64,000 nucleotides of DNA from Sinohyriopsis cumingii (GCA_028554795.2 CM068839.1:39523006-39587005); one strand, 5' to 3'; counted from the first letter of the stretch, positions 55,601 through 63,565 are shown. Translations and numbers: made by a program. The notes: generated by a model not told the origin, from the sequence alone.

Positions 55601-56056
55601 CTAAATCCTCTTTGGTCTGACACAAGAAATGTACTCTTTGCACAAACATGGTTTTACTTCAGTGTCGAATTTAAATCGTTGAGTCACTAATCTACACATT
55701 ACAATTCGTTCAGAAGTTTCCTCTTTCACCAAGTTGACATTGTGTTCAAGATGTTGGTAATTCGTTAACTCTTCCTCTGGAATTCGATGCAGTACGTTTA
55801 CAATGATGTAACTACAATCGTCCATACCAAACCAATCCTTTTTAAAACTAGACGATCGTTCATCAATGTCTGTCCGATGAAACACTTTCAATTGAATCAA
55901 TCCTTGTATAGCCTTCAGATACCAGTGGTTCAAACACCGGTGACGTAACGGATGCAATTGTTCTTTACGTTTCACTTGTATTTTGACCAGCTCTCGGTAA
56001 ATGCGTTCTCTCAACTCCACAGGCAAAGCACGAATGTTCTCTTGTAAAGTATCCAT
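55601..56056 (-). CDS. F-box-like protein 2 (paralogue pair)
   Basis: 151 residues, same N-terminal ENIRALPVELRERIYRELVK and LHPLRHRCLNHWYLKAIQGL region, then a diverged body (NYQHLEHNVNLVKEETSERI aligns with YQHLLRGIYLAEDETSNRT of the neighbour). It arose by tandem duplication, and the two are separated by only 12 bp. Same tentative F-box reading. Confidence 0.6.
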   Translation of the reverse strand: MDTLQENIRALPVELRERIYRELVKIQVKRKEQLHPLRHRCLNHWYLKAIQGLIQLKVFHRTDIDERSSSFKKDWFGMDDCSYIIVNVLHRIPEEELTNYQHLEHNVNLVKEETSERIVMCRLVTQRFKFDTEVKPCLCKEYISCVRPKRI

Positions 56057-56084
56057 GAACAGATTATTATGGTAAGAAGTTACT

Positions 56085-56726
56085 TCAATGTCTCGGTCCC
56101 ACTAAGGGTAAGTAATGACAATTCGGTGACCATCGAGCATGTTCAACGTAGGCCGAATCTTGCGGTTCCCAGTGGTGAAGTGACACACCGCAACTGAAGC
56201 ACTTGACTTTATCTCCTTCGCCCAAGTAGAAAAATCCGGCTCTGGCTAATTCTTCGGGGGTCGGTCCTCCCAGATACTTAGGCCATTTTCCTTTGAACGA
56301 TTGAAGACGATTTTCAATGTCGCAGTATTCCGACAAACGCACAGGGAACGAATATTCGTCTTTCACAGGTTCGTTTCGATGAGGGTTGAGTGACATGGGT
56401 AGGAGTTTGCTCAGGGCTGGATGACATCCGTAGGGGGGGGGTAGACGTGAAGGTGAACATTCCCCTTTAAAACGAAACCCAGTAAAATGTCCAAGAGGAC
56501 GAGCGGCATCACTTTCGCATCCCACAGGTTTGACACGCACAGCATCACTTTCCATGATAGGGGTAGGGACACTAAAGTTCCCATGATGCTTTACGGCATC
56601 GCTCAGGTCACAAGGTACAGCATCGTACCCATCGCAAGGCTCACAATCGCATTCCACTTCCGAAGCCTCACACTTGAATTGTGCCCTTCTAAACAACTTG
56701 TTCTGTGTTTCTCTGAAAGTATTCAT
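56085..56726 (-). CDS. BIR-domain protein with Cys-rich N-terminus
   Basis: 213 residues. The BIR domain at about 125-210 has zinc ligands Cys176, Cys179, His196 and Cys203 (KCFSCGVSLHHW, EHARWSPNCHYL). The N-terminal 90 residues contain a Cys/Asp/Ala-rich set of short repeats (SDAV, ESDAVRVKPVGC, ESDAARPLGH) with no known domain. BIR proteins of the IAP/survivin type are known accessory genes of adintoviruses and block apoptosis or act in division. No RING finger is present. TATAAAAA at 56783-56790 is embedded in the stop of the neighbouring BIR gene. Confidence 0.85.
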   Translation of the reverse strand: MNTFRETQNKLFRRAQFKCEASEVECDCEPCDGYDAVPCDLSDAVKHHGNFSVPTPIMESDAVRVKPVGCESDAARPLGHFTGFRFKGECSPSRLPPPYGCHPALSKLLPMSLNPHRNEPVKDEYSFPVRLSEYCDIENRLQSFKGKWPKYLGGPTPEELARAGFFYLGEGDKVKCFSCGVSLHHWEPQDSAYVEHARWSPNCHYLPLVGPRH

Positions 56727-56785
56727 CTTGTTCGCTCGGTCTTGGTAGTCACAATGAACTATCGATCTTGACCATAGCCCCCTTT

Positions 56786-57244
56786 TTATACTAGTCGCAA
56801 TGCAGTCTCCAGCTTGTACATCTTTCCTTTTTTACGTTTTTTATGTCCTGTTCTGGAAGGCACCATCTCTAAGGTACCGTCAACATTGTACCGTAGTGTG
56901 ATGGGTGGAAAGGCCATAGAAAGGTAAGGACAGTTCGGAGACCATCGAGTATGTTCCAGAATAGCTGAATCTTTATAGATACATAGATCCATTCGTAACT
57001 TCAGTCCGCAAGCGAAACACTGTACCTCGTATCCCAATCCTGACTCAGGTCCCAAGTAGACAAATCCTGTTCTAGCTAAAACATGCGAAGAAGGTAATCC
57101 TTCCCTATCCGTAGGCCATTTCTGAAACGTGTCCAATCGACGGGCACAATCACAATAGTCAGGTAAGAAGACTGGAAAATGGTAGGGTTTGAACTTAAAG
57201 TTCTCATCGGGTTTCTCACTCGATTCTTGCTGTGGCGAAGTCAT
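56786..57244 (-). CDS. BIR-domain (IAP/survivin-like) protein
   Basis: 152 residues. A single BIR domain at about 21-112 has Cys76, Cys79, His98 and Cys105 (QCFACGLKL, EHTRWSPNCPYL). The Trp that normally follows the CxxC by a few residues is not seen, and MDLCIYKDSA stands there. The C-terminus is basic (SRTGHKKRKKGK). It is a second, diverged copy next to the larger BIR gene, directly downstream of the DNA polymerase. Confidence 0.85.
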   Translation of the reverse strand: MTSPQQESSEKPDENFKFKPYHFPVFLPDYCDCARRLDTFQKWPTDREGLPSSHVLARTGFVYLGPESGLGYEVQCFACGLKLRMDLCIYKDSAILEHTRWSPNCPYLSMAFPPITLRYNVDGTLEMVPSRTGHKKRKKGKMYKLETALRLV

Positions 57245-57268
57245 CTTTCTGGTGGGGTAACTATCCTC

Positions 57269-60200
57269 TTACAACCAATGTTTTATACCAACGTGTCCAT
57301 ACGGTAAGGTGAAATGATTGGGAAGTCGAACTCGCTTCTGGTACACGATTTGATCAACTTTTTCCAAAGGTCGACTGACGATGTGGTGAGTGGGTAAACG
57401 TACAATCTTGTTCGGTTGGTAAGTGGTCACTTTAAAGTTTCCATCCTCTCCCGATTGCAAGGCTTCTTTCAATACCCCAAAGTTGACCACTCGACTGGTA
57501 CGATAATTCAGAGTCAGTCCTTTCACTTTGCACGTCGTGTGCACTTCTCCTTGTTTGTCCCGGTATTCGTAGCCGTAATTTTTAGGACCGCCACTGACGA
57601 AACTTAGAATCTTGTCGTCGGGATGCTCGTCTGTCCAGGCTCCTAAACGGTCTCCTTCGATGTCAGGGTGATGTTGAATCGGGTGATGGATGTAAATGCA
57701 ACTGTCCGTGTCAAAGTACAGGACGCGTTCCCCTAACAGTTCTAAAGCTTCGTACAATTTTAAGCGAGCATGAGCTGTCACGTAAGCCGCAATGATGACA
57801 TTTCCAAAAGGGTCGTCTTGTACAAAGTCCAGATCTTCTTCGTAATTGACCAAGATTAAATTCTCTCGAACGACGTCCACGTGTTTCATGTATTTGGTTT
57901 TGTCGTGAATCATCTGGAAGTAGCGGGAAGGTTCTGTCAAATATTCCGTCTTGGGTAAACACGGTCGTTGTGCCATTGTACCCCACAAGCAATTTAACAT
58001 CACTTTGGCAAACGATCGCCTGCCTTCGTTTTTCTCGATGTGGTCTAAAGTGATGCCTTCTTGTTCGTAGTATTTCTCTTTGAATTTTATTTGGTCTTCG
58101 GGAGTGTGACACCAGGAAGGATAGCCGCTGGCTTCTTGCTTCAGTTTCAAAAAGGCATATACGTAGTCGGCGAAAATGCCTTTCTGAGTAGGGTCACCCT
58201 TGCGGTATTGTTGTGTCTTGGGAAAGTGGCAAATTTCGTACACTTCTAACAGTTGGTATCCCATGTCCAGAGCTTTGAACAATTCTACGCTGACCCAGGT
58301 TCCCGTCAAGGCCCGTTCTTCCTGGCTGTGCTGACAAGGTTGGTCTTGGTTGCACGTTTCGGCACAAGTACGGCACAAGGGAAACATCAGTTTGCCTTGA
58401 CAATGGTGAGGTAAGACGGGATGGTATATGTTCGTGGGAGGCAAAACTTTGCACTTGATCAAGCCTTCGTATTGTCGAATGTTGACCAGGTCGATGTGTT
58501 CCGTCAGCAATTGCGGGTGCCCTACAGGAAAGCGACAATATTTGCACACGTAGGGATACAGCGAACACACGTCCAAGTATTTGATTTCTTCTCCTTTCTC
58601 TTCGTCGGCTTGGTACAGCAAACAGGTGGCATTGGTCCTTCCTCCGTACAAACTATCCCTCGGGTTCAGCGGGTCCATGAACTGGTAACTTTCCACGAGG
58701 CGTTTAAACTCGGGATCGGTTTTCATACGGTGATCGTACTCGTGTTCCCACATTTCCACCACTTGGTATCCTTGCTGTTCTAACTTTAGGCGTCGCTGAC
58801 AAGTGTCCTGGTACAAGTCTTCCATGGTTCGTTGCAAAAACTGATTTTTAGTGCCACGGTCAGGGTAACAGACGGGACATCCGTGAAATAAGCAACCGTT
58901 AAACTCGTACACGATCTTGGGGTTTTCTAAGTCCCAGCCATCTACCGAATACGTTCCGATAGTCTTTTCGCCCCCTCCGTTGCGGGCATGCTGAATCCAC
59001 TTGTCTTCCTTGTCGCACAAGTAATGTAACCAACGTAGGGCTTTGACCGAGTATTGACGTTTGACATAGTGGGTCGTTTGAGGGCTGATGACAGCCACGG
59101 TGTTTTCAGGCATGAATCGTTGTCGATACACTAAGGAACACGCTTTGGCAATGGTGCAAGCTTCTTTCAAAGGATCGACCCCTCCGTGTTCCATGAACAG
59201 TTCTCGAAATTTTCCACAGCAACGTCGTAAAATGTCCACGTCGGAACGACAATACTTTAGCATTTCTTCCTGAAAGTCGAAAGGGTCCGAGGCGTGAATC
59301 TGGTACCAAGCGTAGAAAGCTTCTCGTTGTTCGGTACGCATGTTGTCGGGGTCGTAATAGTGAGCCTCAGGTAAATGGGGTAGAACGGCATGTTGATTGG
59401 CTTCCGTATTGAAAAAGTGTGGAAAGTACCCTTTAGCCATTTCTGTCATTCCAAACGTTTTAGGCATTCGACTCAAAGGCATGGCCAAATAGCTCATCGA
59501 ATCTTTAAACTGCACTTGTCCCACTCGCATGAAAATGATTTTGGCTCCGTTCAAAGTCACTTTAGGACGCTCGGTGCCTTGTTCCGTATAGTATCTGAGA
59601 AGAAACTGTCCATCGTATCCGGAGAAATTGTGAGCCATCACCGTGGCATGACGATGACAATCTCCGTAACGTTCGATGTCCTCTTGGCTCCACGTCTTGT
59701 CGACGGGGTCTAAGACCCATTGGGCAAAATCGGCTAACGTGTTGGGTCCCCGAAAGATTTTTTCACGCCCTCCGGGAATCTTGCTGCAGTGAGGGCAATG
59801 ACTGAAGATAGGTTCTTGAATGCACTTCTCGCACGCTGGATGAGCCACGCAGAAATTAGGAATGTGAATGCCGGTTTCTTGCATGCATTCGAAATCGAAA
59901 AAGATGAAATTGCCTTTCTTCTTGTGACCGTCCTCTTTCTCTGGTGGGGGTTGGTATTTTTGCACGTAACATTGGTGTTCCAAGTCCACGATGTGGTGAC
60001 AAATGTGACATTTTTTCTTTCCTAAACATACGTGTGCCTTGGTATTATTGGTACGTATGACTTGTTCACACGTAGAGCACAATCTCAGCAGTTGACAAGC
60101 GCATTTCTTCTGTGAACCTTGCGTTTTCAGATGTTGTTGGTAACAGGTAGGGCTGACAAACGTGCGCAGACAAGTTGAACAAGGCACTGGTTCTTCGCTC

Positions 60201-61309
60201 AGACAGGGTGAAGAGGCCAAACATCCTGTGCATTTCGATCCACAATGCTTGTGTTGCTCTCGATTGTTATAACCATGGTCACATTTCTCACAGTAATAAC
60301 TGTATCCCAGGAATCCGGTGATGCTGGTAATGGTATCGAAATGTTCATCGTGATAATAGACATGAATGTATTTTCCGTCCTTAAAGTCTTGGCCTCGAAA
60401 CAACAGAGGTCCGCGCACTTCTTGAGGGTGCACTTTCAAGGTGTAGCGTGGAGCTAGGGCATCTTGCAATTTTTGCATTTCAGGAATGCCACAGGGTGTG
60501 TCTTTGGACAGGCCAGCTTGTTGCAACAGGAGTTCTGCTTCGTTTCGTTGTTTGGCTCGGTCCGATTGTCGAATAGTTTTCCAGGCTCTTTTCCATTCTG
60601 CCGTGTCGTTCTTGTTGGCATAGGTTCGTCCCACCACGATGGCTCGGGCTAAGCACATCTGGTCTTGAGGGTTGTTAATTTGGACGAGACTCTTTTTGGT
60701 GCTGCGAAGGTCGTTCACCAATAACATCTTTTTTCGTCCTGTCCCTTGAGGAGGAGAGACGTGGGTCATGTCTAGTGTGGCTTTTCCATCGGTGATGTCA
60801 AACTGGTCATTAGATTGTTGTACGTGTTGAATCTTGTCCATGACTTTGGAAGCAGTCAATTCTGCAGGGGTGCTAAACTCGATCCAAACAGGGGATTTCA
60901 AACCGTCGTGTTGTATGGAAAGTCTCAAGCGATCGTCTTCTTTGGGTTGACATTGTCGCTTGAGTGCAGTGAGCAAAGAATCCCACACCCCAGTGATGAA
61001 CACTTCTGCTTTCTCTAACGGCACTTCAGCCTTGAAATCTTTAAACTTCACCGTGTATTTGTAAGCCGTAGTTCTAAATTTTCTAGAGGAGCGCTTTTCC
61101 GTCTCTCGAATAGAATAGTACTTTTCAGGGTTGACTAAGGGTGGTGAACTTGGTTTAGAGGGTTGGGATTCTGGTTCACTCATGTCCTCTTCAAAATCAC
61201 TGGCATGAATTTGTGCCAAGATTTCAGCCCTGGTACGAGGCGATAGATCACGTTTCTGCCTCTTACTTTCTTCTTCTTCTTTCTTCTCGAATGAATGGGA
61301 TCGTTTCAT
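57269..61309 (-). CDS. POLB: Protein-primed family B DNA polymerase
   Basis: 1346 residues, intact. A basic N-terminal extension is followed by a very Cys/His-rich region (about 338-447, several CxxC pairs) likely to bind zinc. The 3'-5' exonuclease has Asp472/Glu474 (FFDFECM), Asp566 (NFSGYDGQF) and Tyr686/Asp690 (YCRSD). A Polinton-type insert with YEFNGCLFHGCPVC (801-814) and MWEHEYDH follows. Polymerase motifs are DVCSLYP (913-919), KVMLNCLWG (1102-1110) and YFDTDS (1198-1203). The enzyme should replicate the linear element from its terminal repeats. It is divergently oriented to the zinc-knuckle gene with a shared 135-bp promoter region. Confidence 0.96.
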   Translation of the reverse strand: MKRSHSFEKKEEEESKRQKRDLSPRTRAEILAQIHASDFEEDMSEPESQPSKPSSPPLVNPEKYYSIRETEKRSSRKFRTTAYKYTVKFKDFKAEVPLEKAEVFITGVWDSLLTALKRQCQPKEDDRLRLSIQHDGLKSPVWIEFSTPAELTASKVMDKIQHVQQSNDQFDITDGKATLDMTHVSPPQGTGRKKMLLVNDLRSTKKSLVQINNPQDQMCLARAIVVGRTYANKNDTAEWKRAWKTIRQSDRAKQRNEAELLLQQAGLSKDTPCGIPEMQKLQDALAPRYTLKVHPQEVRGPLLFRGQDFKDGKYIHVYYHDEHFDTITSITGFLGYSYYCEKCDHGYNNREQHKHCGSKCTGCLASSPCLSEEPVPCSTCLRTFVSPTCYQQHLKTQGSQKKCACQLLRLCSTCEQVIRTNNTKAHVCLGKKKCHICHHIVDLEHQCYVQKYQPPPEKEDGHKKKGNFIFFDFECMQETGIHIPNFCVAHPACEKCIQEPIFSHCPHCSKIPGGREKIFRGPNTLADFAQWVLDPVDKTWSQEDIERYGDCHRHATVMAHNFSGYDGQFLLRYYTEQGTERPKVTLNGAKIIFMRVGQVQFKDSMSYLAMPLSRMPKTFGMTEMAKGYFPHFFNTEANQHAVLPHLPEAHYYDPDNMRTEQREAFYAWYQIHASDPFDFQEEMLKYCRSDVDILRRCCGKFRELFMEHGGVDPLKEACTIAKACSLVYRQRFMPENTVAVISPQTTHYVKRQYSVKALRWLHYLCDKEDKWIQHARNGGGEKTIGTYSVDGWDLENPKIVYEFNGCLFHGCPVCYPDRGTKNQFLQRTMEDLYQDTCQRRLKLEQQGYQVVEMWEHEYDHRMKTDPEFKRLVESYQFMDPLNPRDSLYGGRTNATCLLYQADEEKGEEIKYLDVCSLYPYVCKYCRFPVGHPQLLTEHIDLVNIRQYEGLIKCKVLPPTNIYHPVLPHHCQGKLMFPLCRTCAETCNQDQPCQHSQEERALTGTWVSVELFKALDMGYQLLEVYEICHFPKTQQYRKGDPTQKGIFADYVYAFLKLKQEASGYPSWCHTPEDQIKFKEKYYEQEGITLDHIEKNEGRRSFAKVMLNCLWGTMAQRPCLPKTEYLTEPSRYFQMIHDKTKYMKHVDVVRENLILVNYEEDLDFVQDDPFGNVIIAAYVTAHARLKLYEALELLGERVLYFDTDSCIYIHHPIQHHPDIEGDRLGAWTDEHPDDKILSFVSGGPKNYGYEYRDKQGEVHTTCKVKGLTLNYRTSRVVNFGVLKEALQSGEDGNFKVTTYQPNKIVRLPTHHIVSRPLEKVDQIVYQKRVRLPNHFTLPYGHVGIKHWL

Positions 61310-61356
61310 CTTGAAAGCAAAAAGTCAAATGACTCAAGTTCAAACACCATGAGCTA

Positions 61357-61390
61357 CTTTATAGTCATAGCAGACCAGCGTATATAAAAG
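61357..61390. promoter_or_regulatory. Divergent promoters for POLB and the zinc-knuckle gene
   Basis: Minus-strand CTATAAAG at 61357-61364 points to POLB (start 61309). Plus-strand TATATAAAAG at 61381-61390 points to the zinc-knuckle gene (start 61444). Both are about 50 bp from their start codons. Confidence 0.75.
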
Positions 61391-61443
61391 GGTGTGTGTC
61401 TTGTCCTTTCACTATTCATTTCACTCTCAAGCCGAGCACAACG

Positions 61444-61917
61444 ATGGAAGAGACTAACCAGATGGAACGTTTCGTCAGAGCTTTGCGAGGGGTCATTAGA
61501 AAATTCTCTTCAGACCAGCCTACGGACTACTCTCCCTCCTTTAGAGATAAAAGTCAAGATACTTGCTATATCTGTCAGAAGAAAGGGCATTGGTCTTCAG
61601 AGTGTCCAGACCGTCAAAAAAGAACAAAAACAGGGACTAAAAAAGACAAAAGTCAAGATACCTGTTATTATTGTCAAGAAAAAGGACATTGGTCTCCAGA
61701 TTGCCCAAAAAAGAAACAAGAGGAATCAGAAGAAAAGAGGGATTCTTCAGAAGAAGAGAGGGATTCTTCGGAAGAAGAGAGGGATTCTTCAGAGCAAGAA
61801 GAGGAAGAAAAAAGACAATTCTATTTACAAGAGGCAAAGAAACAGGAGAAGAAGAAAAGTAGAAGGGAAGAAAATGAGGAAAAGACGGTGAAGAAATTCA
61901 AAAAACAAAGAGACTAA
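61444..61917 (+). CDS. Double CCHC zinc-knuckle protein with charged tail
   Basis: 157 residues from the first ATG in this frame (context ACAACGATGG). Two zinc knuckles lie at Cys41-Cys44-His49-Cys54 (CYICQKKGHWSSEC) and Cys74-Cys77-His82-Cys87 (CYYCQEKGHWSPDC), nearly copies of each other. An acidic repeat SSEEERD (three times) and a long E/K coiled coil follow. It probably binds single-stranded nucleic acid. It is one of only two plus-strand genes, opposite POLB. An AATAAA lies at 62003-62008. Confidence 0.85.
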   Translation: MEETNQMERFVRALRGVIRKFSSDQPTDYSPSFRDKSQDTCYICQKKGHWSSECPDRQKRTKTGTKKDKSQDTCYYCQEKGHWSPDCPKKKQEESEEKRDSSEEERDSSEEERDSSEQEEEEKRQFYLQEAKKQEKKKSRREENEEKTVKKFKKQRD

Positions 61918-62002
61918 AAAAGGAGAAAAGAAGAAATCAATGAACTTTTAATTAAAGTGTTATGTTGTGAATTGTGAATTGGATTGAAACAATGGATAAA
62001 AG

Positions 62003-62008
62003 AATAAA
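62003..62008 (+). terminator. AATAAA signal of the zinc-knuckle gene
   Basis: 86 bp past the stop codon, in an AT-rich spacer between two convergent genes. Confidence 0.6.
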
Positions 62009-62167
62009 TTAATGATAAAAGGTAAGTGTCTTTGAGTTTTGATTTTAAAATAAGAACGTACACTCACGCACTCATACACAGACACGTACTATAAGGGTAA
62101 AATGGGTGGGTTTTTTTATTGAGTTATTGGCAAATTGAAATTGCATTTCTTTTCGAGAAATGTGGGT

Positions 62168-62183
62168 GGCCCTGAAAAGGGCC
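62168..62183 (-). terminator. Histone-type 3' stem-loop, site 4
   Basis: Minus strand GGCCCTTTTCAGGGCC followed at once by ACCCA, then CGAAAAGAAAT (62145-62155) about 12 nt on. This is the closest match to the animal histone consensus of the five. It lies 27 bp past the stop of the coiled-coil gene. Confidence 0.88.
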
Positions 62184-62210
62184 TTTTTTCTTTATGGTGT
62201 AGGGGTGAGT

Positions 62211-62780
62211 TTAAGCAATCAACTTTAACTGCCTTATGCCTTTGCCACGGCCAAGGCCTACTTCTGAACTGCGTAATGTTGATGATGATTGGGTTGAAAT
62301 CACTAAGGGTGGTACGGTAGGCTTAGTCACAGGGTTGACGTGTTTAGCTCGGGAAGGTCGTATTCTCTTCGGTCGTAATAAAGAAGTCTGATACATTTGT
62401 TTCAGACTTCTTAACTCCGCTAAAATGTCCAACAGTACCGTGACCGTTTGATTTTCACCCTCTTGTTTCTTTGCTGCTACTTCTTCTTGCTGTTGTTGCT
62501 GTTGTTTTTTTCTTACCTCTTCTTCTTCTTGCTGTAGGAGAAAAGCTTGTTCCGCTTCCTTTTGTCGTTGTATAAATTTCTCCAATTCTTCTTTCTGTCT
62601 CTGTCTAAAATTCTCCACTTGCGGTAATGAAGAAGGTAACGAAGGTTCCGGAACAAATTCTTGCGAGGAGAGAAAATCCACAAAATCCCAATTCACCTCT
62701 TCTGAAAGTAAGTCCGGGTTCCCTTGGGCGGTCTCCCCTGTTGGTGCACCCCATTGGATCGTTTTCTGAGTTTCCGTCAT
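62211..62780 (-). CDS. Coiled-coil, glutamine-rich accessory protein D
   Basis: 189 residues. The N-terminal part is acidic and polar (SEEVNWDFVDFLSSQEFVPE), then a coiled coil (RQRQKEELEKFIQRQKEAEQ) with a Gln run, a short helix with VTVLLDILAELRSLKQM, and a basic tail (RPKRIRPSRAKH). The acidic-aromatic stretch could be an activation domain. Unrecognised. It shares with genes A-C the coiled-coil plan and the histone-type 3' end. TATATAG lies at 62829-62835, about 50 bp upstream. Confidence 0.7.
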   Translation of the reverse strand: MTETQKTIQWGAPTGETAQGNPDLLSEEVNWDFVDFLSSQEFVPEPSLPSSLPQVENFRQRQKEELEKFIQRQKEAEQAFLLQQEEEEVRKKQQQQQQEEVAAKKQEGENQTVTVLLDILAELRSLKQMYQTSLLRPKRIRPSRAKHVNPVTKPTVPPLVISTQSSSTLRSSEVGLGRGKGIRQLKLIA

Positions 62781-62828
62781 GTTGAATCACTGTCGCATAG
62801 ATTGACTGCACACAAGCGCTAGCGAATC

Positions 62829-62955
62829 TATATAGACTACGTGACGTCACAGACTGCTCTCTTCGGATTGGATGCGGGCTGACTGAATTTTGTAACGCGT
62901 GTTCGGATTGGTGAATGAACTCAATCCGTTTCAATCCTACCTCTGCCTATAAATA
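62829..62955. promoter_or_regulatory. Bidirectional promoter with CRE and CCAAT boxes
   Basis: It contains, in order, a minus-strand TATA (62829-62835), a perfect CRE palindrome TGACGTCA (62842-62849), two direct repeats TTCGGATTGG, which are inverted CCAAT boxes (about 62863-62872 and 62902-62911), and a plus-strand TATAAATA (62948-62955). It should drive gene D to the left and the small terminal gene to the right. CRE and CCAAT sites suggest response to host signalling or cell cycle; this is inference. Confidence 0.7.
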
Positions 62956-62999
62956 AGCGCAGTTCAGTGCATTGATTCACCTATTCTCGGAGCCTCGAC

Positions 63000-63241
63000 A
63001 TGTGGACCGACGTTGAATCTTCAACCCTTGTGTCAACAATGATGTTCAGGACGGACATGCTCATGTATGTCCGATCCAAGTGGACCGTTGTCCACAGGAC
63101 CAGCAGCAGCCTGTGGATAAGAAGAGTCTATATAGAGAGACAAGGTTGCCTCAAGAGGACTCTGATGTATGGCCCTGCTGTAAGACGAAGTTTGAGGACA
63201 AGAAGATGTCGCAAATGCCCTTTATGTTAAGGGCATATTAA
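63000..63241 (+). CDS. Small right-end gene, reading frame uncertain
   Basis: A transcript is suggested by TATAAATA about 50 bp upstream and a histone-type end at 63253. The first ATG (63000) opens 76 codons to 63230, starting MWTDVESSTLVSTMM and ending with a basic RSLRTRRCRKCPLC. The frame two bases later is open from 63017 to 63241 without an ATG and looks more protein-like (CPIQVDRCPQDQQQP, PCCKTKFEDKKM). A one-base frame change early in the gene, or an unseen exon, could explain this. No homologue recognised. Confidence 0.45.
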
Positions 63242-63247
63242 CATAAA

Positions 63248-63565
63248 CCAAAGGCCCTTTTCAGGGCCAGCCATATTTCTCGAAAAGAGATAGCCTTTGA
63301 ATTGCCTACCCCTTTTTTAAAATTTTTTTTTTTAAAAATCCCATGTTCCATTCCCCTTGTACGTATATTAACCCACAATTTATTCCCATGTTAAATTTCC
63401 ATTGAGGCTAATCTGACCCACGAATATTTCTCCATGTTAAATTTCCATTGAGGCTAATCTGACCCACGATTTTTCTCCATGTTAAATTTCCATTGAGGCT
63501 AATCTGACCCAAGGGTGTTTTTAATGCTAATTCCCATTGAGGCTAAAGTGCCCCCCTTCACTACT
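63248..63565. repeat. Right terminal inverted repeat
   Basis: Complement of 41314-41630 with only a few differences, mostly in an A/T run near 63316-63330 and in one tandem unit. The element ends ...CACTACT. Confidence 0.95.
63253..63268 (+). terminator. Histone-type 3' stem-loop, site 5 (right TIR)
   Basis: Plus strand GGCCCTTTTCAGGGCC preceded by CCAAA and followed by AGCCAT, then CGAAAAGAGATA (63281-63292). It is the mirror of site 1, since both are in the inverted repeats, and it follows the small plus-strand gene. Confidence 0.8.

Larger units (their letters stand above)
41314..63565. mobile_element. Maverick/Polinton (adintovirus-like) element, 22.25 kb
   Basis: Bounded by 317/318-bp terminal inverted repeats that begin AG and end CT, and by a perfect 6-bp duplication. 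It holds intact frames for protein-primed DNA polymerase, integrase, packaging ATPase, adenain-like protease, major capsid and penton-like protein, which is the full Polinton/adintovirus core. Accessory genes encode BIR, F-box-like, zinc-knuckle and coiled-coil proteins. Most genes are on the minus strand. Exceptions are the zinc-knuckle gene and a small gene at the right end. Decay is limited to a LINE insertion in a leader and one or two single-base frame breaks, so the copy looks recent. Whether it is a transposon or an endogenised virus cannot be told from sequence alone. Confidence 0.97.
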
